From Bombyx mori (taxonomy: Eukaryota > Arthropoda > Insecta > Lepidoptera > Bombycidae): DNA of 64,000 nt. The translations under genes and the position numbers were made by a program. The notes beneath the pieces were generated by a model, which saw only the letters and a list, made by a program, of their open reading frames with translations, did no database searches and was not told the DNA's origin. Below are positions 54,976 to 64,000 of this stretch, in pieces (within the stretch, counting starts at the first letter, position 1; the number at the start of each line of letters is the position of its first letter). The DNA lies in assembly GCF_030269925.1 (NCBI RefSeq), contig NC_085131.1, forward strand, positions 6,929,501 through 6,993,500, given 5' to 3'.

Positions 54976-57900
54976 CTAGAAACAAACCATTTAAATATTA
55001 TTTTTTCTAAAACATACTATTGGCTCACACAGTCGGCAGCGGAATTTAAATTTTGACATCTATGGCGTGTCCTGTCCTGTGATGAGTTTCAGCCTATACT
55101 ACTGATGAATAGGTACTCAAAATTCGCAATGTACTATGTGTACAAAAACCTCGTCTATGTTGGTAGTAAAACTATTCAGTGTTTGATGGAATCTCATTTC
55201 TTTTTAGCAAGTAAATGATATAGTCCCCGGCACGTAACTTGGCAAGAGTCGTTAGATGCGCAGAAGTCGTTTTTTAGGTCTCTTTGGTTGTCAAGCGGGA
55301 CGCGGGGAAAGACGTAGCACCGTTCCGAGCGCGCGATTGGTGAGTCAGTCGACCCTCCCCTCCCGCACCGCGTCCACGTTCCGTTCGCTCCCGGCTACAC
55401 ATGCGCCTACTAAGTTGTAGGATACCCTTTTTTATATTAAGTTTTTGTTAGGAGTTGTTATTATTGTTTAAATTTAGTTTTTGTTACGAGTGTTATTGTT
55501 TTATATTTGTTTGCAATGCCAGGACCAAATACCAATGACCATATCGTAGATTCAGTCACTGAGCGTTTTATTATTTACGCCAGTGACGACAGCGACTCTT
55601 CGTTATGTCGACGATGAGGAGCCAACTCCTTCCCCCAGCTCAGGTGCTACCATAAATTTAATGCAAGGGGTAGCACTATTAGAAAATGATAGTGACGACG
55701 GCGACACATAATTTTTAATATTAAGTATATTTTTTACAATAAACTTCTTTAACTTTTAATTGTATTTTATTTATAACACCTAATACACTTCACGAATTCC
55801 TCTCTTTTCTTTTACTTTCTTCAAAACACACAGGCTTAAAAATAAGTTATGGCAAATAAACAATAAAATAAAATAAAATTAAATTATATGCGGGCAATAA
55901 AAGTGACCATTTTTTTGTTGCAATGTGCACTATGCGCGACATTACCCCCACTACACCAAAACCTTGCCAACTTACGTGCCGCTTACTATATTAAATTATT
56001 TTTTTATTGAATTTACCATCTGTTTTAAAAATATCTCCCTCTCGTGCCTCTGTTTTCTCCATTGTTCTTCAGATTCAAAGTCTTCTTCTTGCGTATCAGT
56101 GTAATCACCCACAATTGTACCCATTTGTTCATCGTCCTCTGAAAAATAAATCATGATCCCAAATATTTATTGGATTGAAATCGTCTGTCATATGAACAGT
56201 TGTGAACATTTAAAATTGGATGGAAAATAATTATTTCTATTGGAATAAGAGCTAACCTAATCCATATAGAACACAAAATCCAAAAATTTTACAGAAAAAT
56301 AACTAAAATGAGAAAAAATGTATTTGTTTTCATACCATTATTTCTCCATCTGAATTTCCGCTGACGATGCCCATCTCCGAGATCACCGTCTTCGAACAGC
56401 AGTTCTTGAATAATACGCACTTCTCGTTTGTCTTGATCCATTACGTCGCGCCTGAAAAAAAGTTAAAAACCATAAAATATACGTCACTCAATTAATAAAT
56501 AAAAAAAAAAAAACTTGTTGATTAGGAACTTATGGGCTTTAATAACTGACTTCACTTTATCAGTTCGGAATGTAATTAGAACATTATGAAGTATGGAAAA
56601 ACAAATATGAATGACTTGTCGCTTTTCTGGTACGGGTGACAGTGACTCTAAAATGAAGTCATCATGGGCTAAAGGATAAGATGCCATGTTCAAATTCCTA
56701 ACACACGTACCGATTTCTTAAATGACCCTACTATAGGTAGGTATAGCCTACCAATGTAAGATGGCAAAATACCCTCTCATCAGTAAAGTATGTAAGGTCA
56801 GATATCTTCGACCATCCGAATTTTGTTTGTACTTTTTATGCATCTAACTAATACATACATGTGTATCTGTCCAAGTTCCCTTTGCAGTTTCCTCTGATTA
56901 AATGTCTCATCATCTCCTTCTTCTCGTTCCATACGGTCGAGACCAGCCTCGTCTTCATCGCCGGAACCAATCCACTCATCTTCTGAAGTCAATTCTGCTT
57001 CATTCTCGAAAAACTCTGTCGTTGTACGTTTTTTCTTAGTGTATTGAACTTTGACTTCCACCTTAAATTTGATGTTGAAATGTTACGTTAATATAACAAT
57101 ACACGTTTGGAAATATTTTGGTTTTTATCTTAGAAGAATTTTAAAACGGAAATAAACGTACTTAAAACCGTAGGCAAACATTGGTATATAATTTTGCTAT
57201 GTTTAAAACAATTTGGTTGTAGTTCGTTTTTTTTATTGCTTATTGCTTATTGGGTGGACGAGCTCACAGGCCACCTGGTGTTAAGTGGTTACTAGAGCCC
57301 ATAGACATCTATGACGTAAATGCACCGCCCACCTTGAGCTATAAGTTCTAAGGTCTCTGTATAGTTACAACGGCTGCACCACCCTTCAAACCGATCGATG
57401 AATGATCGATGATCGATGTATTGAGGTAAGTTTAGGCCTTCATTTAGGATTTCATTCATTGAAGTAATTTGTGTTTTTTAGGGTTTATTGTGCGTGTGAT
57501 TACGTAAATTTAGCTATATTACTAAAAGAATAAATATGAATATGTACATGCTTTTTTATTATTAGCAGAAGCATGTGGGGTACTCTTTAATAACCCTCCA
57601 AAACAATGCGGTAGTTGAAAAATTTAGCGGAATTTATAGTGGACATTACGGCTTACATAATATCTCACTTATCTATTATTTACTTAAAAAAATCATACAT
57701 AATTAAAACTATTTGAACGGTTTAGTCTCTGCTTCCTACATTTGTAATACTTTCGAATTTAGAAAATGCAGAAAAGACTAAAATGTGTGACTGTCATCTT
57801 TTGGTATTTAAAAATCTAAATATGTATTAGTGTTAATCTTTAAAATAATAAAATGCATTATTTTTTTATTGCTTAGACGGATGGACGAGCCCACCTGGTG

Positions 57901-60900
57901 TTAAGTAGAGCCCATAGACATCTACAACGTAAATGCGCCACCCACCTCGAGATATAAGTTCTAAGGTCTCAGTATAGTTACAACGGCTACCCCACCCTTC
58001 GAACCAATAAAATGCATTATTTTTTTATTGCTTAGACGGATGGACGAGCCCACCTGGTGTTAAGTAGAGCCCATAGACATCTACAACGTAAATGCGCCAC
58101 CCACCTCGAGATATAAGTTCTAAGGTCTCAGTATAGTTACAACGGCTACCCCACCCTTCGAACCGAAACGCTTCACGGCGGAAATAGGCAGGGCGGTGGT
58201 AACTACCCGCGCGGACTCACAAGTGGCCCTACCACCAGTAATTACGCAAATTATAATTTTGTGGGTTTGATTTTTATTACACGATGTTATTCCTTCACCG
58301 TGGAAGTCAATCGTGAACATTTGTTGAGTACCTATTTCATTGGAATCATTCATTGGACCCAAAAGCCGATGAAGTAAAGAGATGAGATGAAGAAGAAACG
58401 CCAAACGTAGAAACAGGAAAGTCTATGGCATGTTACAATGTCTTTATGAGGAGATATAGTCCAAGGAGGGTTGACGTAAAGCAGGTGGCCGGTCCTAGTA
58501 CATGATTGCATAGAGATTGACAGGATTGACAGGAACTTTACAGTTTTTGCATCTATGGTGTTATTCGTTGAAATATAAATTTCGTGCTTATATTTAATTT
58601 CAAATAAATTTTAATTATGACTAGAGCTCGCAATAATCGAAGAAAACACTATAAAACATTCATTCATTCCCATAGATACGAATGAGTCATTCGGCCGATC
58701 TTCTAAATGGGTAGCGATTCCGATCCGGTGGTCTACCAGAGAATCACTGCATTTGCTAAGGCTAGTGTTAGCGCGTTTTCTGAGGACGAGTTCCGTGAGG
58801 TCACCTACCCGTCCCGTAATAGTCTCATAAAGGGTACCAATGATTAAGTAGAGAAAAAAAAACATTCATTATTAAGCCTATATCTAACAATATACCACAA
58901 CATTGTGCTTTTATATTTAAATTATATGGACCATTACTTTTACCTATTTTTTTAGAATATAATTACTCCAGTTAATAGTATCTAGACAAGTGTGAAAGAC
59001 AAAAATATTTGTAAAATTATTTTATACCTCATTTTCCTCAGAATCATATTCTACTATTTTATCATTTCTGTCAGCATCATCATCATTATTATCGTCGATT
59101 TCCGATTGATATTCTTCCGTTTCTTCTAATTCTTCGTCTTCATCTTCGTCATCTAGAATAGAAATGTTTCATTTTAATGACTTTTTTTTTATTTTATTTT
59201 TTTTGTTGCTTAGATGGGTGGACGAGCTCACAGCCCACCTGGTGTTAAGTGGTTACTGGAGCCCATGGACATCTACAACGTAAATGCGCCACCCACCTTG
59301 AGATATAAGTTCTAAGATCTCAGTACAGTTACAACGGCTGCCCCACCCTTAAAACCGAAACGCATTACTGCTTCATGGCAGAAATAGGCAGGGCGGTGGT
59401 ACCTACCCGCGCGGACTCACAAGAGGTCCTACCACCAGTAAAAAATAGTAGATAGTAGTAGATGTGTCGTAATATAAATGGACTTTGATTCTGCCCAACT
59501 TGAGACATGAAGTCAAAGTTTCGATTACAAAAGAAGCCTCATCTAGCCAACCCTTAAAATAGTGTGGCGCGGACCCGCATGAGGCTCTACCTGCTAGTTT
59601 TGAGGTTTGATTTTATTATAATTTAATGTTTTCAAGATATTTATTATCAGTTGGTCTTAAATTTGAGAAATACATGTATATCTCACCTGAAATCTGCAAA
59701 GCTCGCTTTTCGCGTTTCTTCTTTTTATGATTTTTACCAACTTTGGCTTCAGTTTTATTTTCTTCATCGTCCGAATCAATGATGAATTTCTTTTTAATAT
59801 TCGAATCTAAGCTCCCACAAAAATATTTATTTTGTTTTGGGGTATCAAATTCGGGATCATGTAATTCATCAAGTATTGATTGTAGAAGTATTCCATCGTC
59901 TTTGGGCTTTACAGTGTTAATAGCATCAGAATTATTAACTGTTTGCGTTAAATCTTCAGCACTGTTTTTTTCTTGACCTGACGACATATTTATATCATTC
60001 TTGCCTGCAAATTCCTCATTAATAAAATGAAGTACATTTTTATCTTCTTCATTAATTTGGGAAATGAATTCATTTTCGTAGAACTGGCCGGTGCAAAGGG
60101 CTAAAATATCTTCGCCGATTGGCTGTGAGGTTGACGCTTGAGAATTTTGTGTGTTTAGTAATTTAGATGGACCCAAACATTCTTTCCATCCTTTAGTATC
60201 AGATTCTTTGAGGCTCTAAAATATAAAAATATAAAATAGGTTAGAGATAACTTTGATATTATTAACACCAAATCATCATATGAGAAGTCGTTCTCGGTTC
60301 CCTTTCCACTAGGCTAATTTTGGTATTTAACCAATGTAAACAATAATGTTATAATTTAATATAATGTCCTCCTTGTCTAGTGTGAAAATAAAACGATATT
60401 AGCTTCCTCATTTCTGAAAAAAATCAATTTCATTTACATATCATAGAGAGCAAAAAGATCATTCAACACTAATTTATAAATATGTTCCTTGTATATTTGG
60501 TTGTCTTTTGTGCGTTTTTTATGTCAATATTTTGTAGCATAGTAATAGTTAACATAATATAATCCAAGATCCCAGAGCACCCAGACTTTATTTTCTCAGT
60601 AGTAAAGTTAACTGGATAAAATAGATAATAATTACTTAATAGTTAATAATTACTAATAGAGTAGTTAATAATTACTTTGGGTGTATCCCGTACCTACTAA
60701 CTTGGTTTGACACCCATGATCTGTCAGTTACCGGATGCTAAAGGCATGTTAAAATTTTGCTTACTTTTCTTAAATTTTCAGTGCTGATTTTTACATATGT
60801 TTAAAATTATTTTTTCAAAAATGAATATATTAAAAACACAACAGGTGGGCTCGATTCGTTTCAATGATTATAGTTCACAGATTTGGCGAGTGAAAGAATT

Positions 60901-63900
60901 TGCCATGTAATTCAGTCAGAATTCAATTATTTTTTACTCACATTAAGTGATGGTGTTTCGCTATCCTCTGTACCCAATTCATTTTCAATTCCGTTAATAG
61001 ATTTCAATATTGAAAATGTTTGTGTTTGACAGTCACTCTCCTCATCTTCTTTGATATTTTTATCAGAAACTACTAAAACACTTTCCAGACTTGTGAATAG
61101 TTCATCTGATACAGATTTATGTGCTTGAGCCAGTTGAATAATGTCATCTAAAAATAAAAATAAAAGTAATTTTCTTATGTTCCCTTCACACATTATGAAT
61201 TACAAATGTATGACATGACATGGCAGACCATTTAAACTAAAGGTCTAAAGTCTTCAACAACAAAAAAAGATCAGTGTACATAATATTGTTAGTGTCTTAA
61301 CTTTTAATTTATTTTTATTGATAACTTAACTTTTTTAACGAATATGTTTTGAATGAATTTATTTTTTTCTTTATTGCGACACGAATTTTAATTGCTTTTT
61401 GTGGGCTGCACATATACGAAACGTGGACAGCCTGTTTTTCTTGTTACTCTATATGTTTAGCAATTAAAATTAATAAATAATAGTAAAAAAGCGTGGTGTG
61501 CTTTTCAGGATATTATCAAAATAGCCCTTCTACTCATATCTGTTCATAAATTATTTATAACTACTGGTACCATGCACCCTACGCTTTTTTTTACAATAAA
61601 ATCATTTTTTCTTACACTATTTCTAATTCAAATTTATTAAAATTTCTTTTCTATTTTTAAGTTGGATTTTCTATAAAAGCGCATTTTGTTAGTTTTTTTA
61701 AACTATTATTTATCTTTCATTTTTTAGTTGAATTTCTATTTTTTAATTTTTTTTTTAATTTTACATTGTCATCGGTCTTTAATTAGTATACCAAATTTCG
61801 AGTTAATCCGACGTTTTGAAGGAGGTCGAAATCATGTTCAAAGATTCCGTTACATACTAACATACGTCTGAAACTAAAAAAAGCGTATTAAAAGAGTATT
61901 TTGTAAAAACACCATCAGCTATTTTAAAGATGAATATAACGAATAATTGTGTATTAATTATCAAATTAATAAATTCTGCAGGTTGGATTTTTGTCAAATT
62001 ATGTTCTGTAAATATTATTACGTTGGTATATAGCTATTTAGAAAATTTGGTATCTTCTGCTGAATTTCAGTACCAGCTTAAAGGACTCTCTCAATATGAG
62101 TACAGTGAGTGTATTGTGAAAAACATTACCTTGAGAATCGCTAATTGTTTGAATTTTCTCTTTTTCAACCGACCTTTCTTCAGTTTCAATTGATCTATCA
62201 ATGCTATTTTCTATGTTTGCTTTGAACTGGCTTGTAACTTTTAACATATTGTTACTTTCTAGATTAAGGTCATCATTACGTTCTTCATCATCAGAATCTT
62301 CAAATGCTTTTAATATTCTACCCTTTTTCCCGACAGTAGTGTGTTCTTCTTCAGATGATTCACTAGTTTCATCATCTTCATTAATTTCACTATCTCCGGC
62401 CTCGTCTTCAATTTGTTTTTCATTATTGTCACTATCTAATGGGTTATCTACTTGATCATCAGCTACATCGTCGTCACATTCGGATTCCTCAGCCTCATCA
62501 GTAATAAAAGTATTTTTATTTGGAGATTTATCCACCATATCTATGTCATCTTCTATTAAATCTTCTTCCGATTCTCCAGAAGATTCTTTTTCGAGGTTTT
62601 CTCCTAATCGATCAAGTTTTTCAATTTCGTCTTCAGCTTCTGAAGTTTCCCCTCTAAGAGCTTTTAGCTCCAATTCTTGCTTTTTCTCTTCTTCTAATCG
62701 TCTCGCCCATTCCAAAGATCGTTTTTCAGCAATTTCTTCTTCCAGCTCTTGTTTTAGTTTCAATAAAAGTGCTCCTGGCTTTAATCTAAATTGTAAAAAA
62801 AATATAAATTTTTATTTATTTATTATCAATTTAGAAAATTAGGAAATACAAGAGTAATTCTGGTAAATGAGGTTGATATTGTTTTAATACCTGTTCTCCC
62901 TCTCTCGTTCCGCCTCCTCTGGAGTTTTTAATTTGGCAAAATAAGTAAACCTTTCTTTCAGTAGTTCAACACCAGATAGTTTCTTTGGTATTGTAGGATC
63001 ACCATCATCCAAATCAATAACCATTCCAGGAGCACCAGTCAGTTTAGGTTTGATATTTAAGGTTTGATCCTTTGCTAAAAATAGTGGAGTTAGGCTTATA
63101 TAGTGTATAGTCTTATATTAGTGTCTGCTATAATTTAAAATTAATTAAATGCTAATTAATTATGTATTTATACAAACAAACGAAAATTTTAATTTAATAT
63201 TTTTATCTTACACTTAATGGCAAAACCATGAATATATTACATTTATGCTCACCCTTATTTACTTCTACATTATTTACAATGTTCTCAATATTAATCATAT
63301 TCATATGTTGATCGGAATAGTCATCAAACAAATCATAATTTTCAGTTTGATCAAGTGTCGTCTCTTTGTTATAACAGTTTTCATCGCTTTTTAATTTATT
63401 ATCTGTGTAAGTTTCAGAGTCAAAATGTAAAGATATTTGTTCACTATCTCTTTGAGTTTGTGCATTAATATTACTACTATCAGTTGAGTTATCAAAATGA
63501 TTGTATATTACATTATTTAATGTATTTATTTGATCATCTCTTGTTGTAGAAACAAAACCTTCTGTGAGAGCTTCAGTAATCTCAACTTGATGATTTTGTT
63601 TTGTAATACTCTTATCCTTTTCATCTAATATTTTCTCTTCACTAGAATTCAAACCGTTCTCTTTGCGAATTAAATCTGAGCTGTCCTCATTTTGATCAAG
63701 ATTTAATTCATTTTGCACATTTTCAGTTACTACATTATCTTTTTCAGTATAGAGTTTATCTACAGACAGACTAGCATTGTTCACAGATTCTTTAACCTCA
63801 TTATTTTCAATATTAGTCTTTATATTGTCACTGTCATTTTCATCTTCAGTATCACTTTTACACAACTCCATCATTTCTTTTTGCCTCTCGTTGAGCTGTT

Positions 63901-63902
63901 GG
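53422..63902 (-). CDS. Clspn: Claspin (Mrc1-related checkpoint mediator), 3' twelve exons; 5' end outside window
   Basis: Claspin travels with the replication fork and, once phosphorylated, presents Chk1 to ATR during replication stress. Exons, 5' to 3': 63902-63253, 63074-62891, 62785-62130, 61147-60942, 60215-59687, 59152-59028, 57061-56859, 56451-56336, 56138-56017, 54975-54763, 54165-53995, 53538-53422. Every junction has AG/GT and matching phase. Together they give 1096 codons plus the last base of a split codon. Supporting blocks: KPKLTGAPGMVIDLDDGD, a Glu/Lys coiled coil, the Chk1-binding motif, an MRC1-like acidic block, KFRWRN, RRNFVF and a basic C-terminus. The N-terminal part lies beyond 63902. 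Acidic, mostly disordered, nuclear. Confidence 0.94.
53850..53965 (+). mobile_element. LINE 3' tail in a claspin intron
   Basis: GGTAGGCAGTGGCTTGGCTC to CTACAAGGGCAATAAGAAAA, same family as 25196-25319. Confidence 0.8.
55219..55990 (+). mobile_element. Non-autonomous DNA transposon, 772 bp, in a claspin intron
   Basis: 28-bp inverted ends: left TATAGTCCCCGGCACGTAAC and TTGGCAAG, right equivalent with 24 of 28 matches. The GC-rich left third is followed by a relic ORF (about 55516-55709) and an AATAAA. The superfamily is undetermined. TA at both outer ends would fit Tc1/mariner, but the target duplication is unclear. Confidence 0.75.
55516..55709 (+). pseudogene. Relic N-terminal ORF in the 772-bp transposon
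   Basis: Starts MPGPNTNDHIVDSVTERFII and YASDDSDSS, then one frameshift near 55605. The next frame reads DDEEPTPSPSSGATINLMQG and ends NDSDDGDT with a stop. The Ser/Asp-rich acidic content and lack of a catalytic domain suggest an internally deleted transposase gene that kept only its start and end. Confidence 0.5.
56336..57061 (-). CDS. Clspn: Claspin exons with MRC1-like domain
   Basis: Exon 57061-56859 gives FFENEAELTSEDEWIGSGDE and ELGQIHM. Exon 56451-56336 continues RDVMDQDKREVRIIQEL and GDGHRQRKFRWRNN. This is the best-conserved block of claspin and yeast Mrc1. The split codon for Met joins AT and G across the intron. Confidence 0.94.
57224..57398 (-). mobile_element. Bm1-type SINE fragment in a claspin intron
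   Basis: GGTGGACGAGCTCACAGGCC to GCTGCACCACCCTTCAAACC. Ends abruptly at GATCGATGAATGATCGATGA, a short tandem of GATCGATGA-like units. Confidence 0.88.
57847..58164. repeat. Exact 159-bp tandem duplication
   Basis: Unit 1 at 57847-58005 and unit 2 at 58006-58164 look identical over the full length by eye. Confidence 0.9.
57847..58345 (-). mobile_element. Bm1-type SINE with an exact internal 159-bp duplication
   Basis: 58018-58345 is a SINE body lacking the head. The 3' part plus a flanking AATAAAATGCATTA occurs a second time directly before it (57847-58005). Both units also share a deletion relative to other Bm1 copies (AAGTAGAGCCC in place of AAGTGGTTACTGGAGCCC), so the duplication came after insertion. 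Confidence 0.9.
58665..58860 (+). mobile_element. Jockey-type LINE 3' end fragment, diverged
   Basis: GCGATTCCGATCCGGTGGTC, GCTAGTGTTAGCGCGTTTTC and CCGTGAGGTCACCTACCCGT, ending in an A run. Confidence 0.75.
59190..59442 (-). mobile_element. Bm1-type SINE in a claspin intron
   Basis: From TTTTTGTTGCTTAGATGGGT to CACAAGAGGTCCTACCACCA. One of the least diverged copies. It lies 38 bases upstream of an exon start in gene direction (exon at 59152). Confidence 0.93.
59687..60215 (-). CDS. Clspn: Claspin exon with Chk1-binding motif
   Basis: This exon encodes GEDILALCTGQF, fitting the claspin Chk1-binding pattern E-x-x-x-L-C-[S/T]-G-x-F, in which the Thr or Ser must be phosphorylated. Only one such motif is visible in the window, whereas vertebrate claspin has two or three. 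It ends with a basic stretch (KNHKKKKREKRAL). Acceptor TATTTTAG at 60216, donor TCAG|GTGAGA at 59687. Confidence 0.93.
60216..60941. other. Claspin intron, no feature
   Basis: AT-rich intron between exons D and E. Short direct repeats of TTAATAATTACT around 60640-60675 only. Confidence 0.5.
61582..61885. mobile_element. MITE family C, copy 2 (claspin intron)
   Basis: 304 bp flanked by TA (61580-61581 and 61886-61887). Ends CGCTTTTTTTTTACAA and, reversed, CGCTTTTTTTAGTTTC. Interior shared with 41322-41594. Confidence 0.75.
62130..63902 (-). CDS. Clspn: Claspin exons A-C: acidic N-terminal half and coiled coil
   Basis: Exon A (63902-63253) is Asn/Asp/Glu-rich, starting QQLNERQKEMMELCKSD. Exon B (63074-62891) holds the conserved LTGAPGMVIDLDDGDPTIPK and GVELLKERFTYFAKLK. 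Exon C (62785-62130) starts LKPGALLLKLKQELEEEIAE, continues as a strongly charged helix, then a Ser/Asp/Glu run with many potential CK2-type sites (SESSEEEHTT). Confidence 0.9.
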
Positions 63903-64000
63903 CTGAATTACATAAAATAAATTTAATTAAGGTTTGTAGATATAATGAAGATTTTTATGGAAAATGTGCTTTTGGCCTGTTGAATTTTGTCAAAATAACA

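Noticed and set aside
55219..55990. piggyBac assignment for the 772-bp element
   Set aside because: The CCC near the left end was suggestive, but there is no TTAA duplication on both sides and the right end does not match.
62201..62842. Serine-rich plus-strand ORFs
   Set aside because: Antisense to claspin Glu/Asp-rich exon C.
1..64000. CRISPR arrays, bacterial operons or integrated viral genomes
   Set aside because: No regularly spaced repeats, no ribosome-binding-site-led gene clusters, and no viral structural or replication genes were seen. The repetitive content is explained by eukaryotic transposons.

Overview
The window looks like lepidopteran nuclear DNA, most likely from a silkworm (Bombyx). 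It is AT-rich, its host genes are split by TE-filled introns, and it is dense in one tRNA-headed SINE that matches what I remember of Bombyx Bm1 (tail reading ...CATCTAAGCAATAAAA). I cannot tell B. mori from B. mandarina, and the names of repeat families are from memory.

Two host genes are clear, both on the minus strand. (1) 37808-49978 encodes enolase-phosphatase E1 (ENOPH1/MASA) of the methionine salvage pathway. It has five exons for the usual HAD phosphatase, plus a sixth giant exon adding about 537 acidic, low-complexity residues. A splice donor three codons before the ordinary stop lets one locus make a 273-residue or an 807-residue protein. (2) 53422-63902 encodes claspin, the S-phase checkpoint and replisome mediator. 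Twelve 3' exons are visible (1096 codons, all phases consistent), the 5' end lies beyond the window, and the Chk1-binding motif and MRC1-like domain are intact. The two genes point the same way, about 3.4 kb apart, and I see no functional link between them.

The first 37 kb is a gene-poor field of mobile elements. A Jockey-type LINE at 7426-11681 has an intact ORF2 and a 12-bp target duplication, inside an older Bm1. A second LINE with an open 706-codon reverse transcriptase lies at 18240-20655. A maT-like (DD37D) mariner with inverted ends is at 29689-30992. There are also Helitron-like elements, RTE fragments and many LINE 3' tails and Bm1 copies. A 102-codon plus-strand ORF at 35803-36111 is unassigned.

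The introns and intergenic gap from 41 to 62 kb hold further elements. These include three families of short inverted-repeat elements (MITEs), a 772-bp DNA transposon with a relic ORF, and an exact 159-bp tandem duplication inside a Bm1 copy in a claspin intron. No rRNA gene, stand-alone tRNA gene or CRISPR array was seen. The most unusual host feature is the two-ended ENOPH1 gene with its possible extra 3' exon. I did not find a convincing new multi-gene system.
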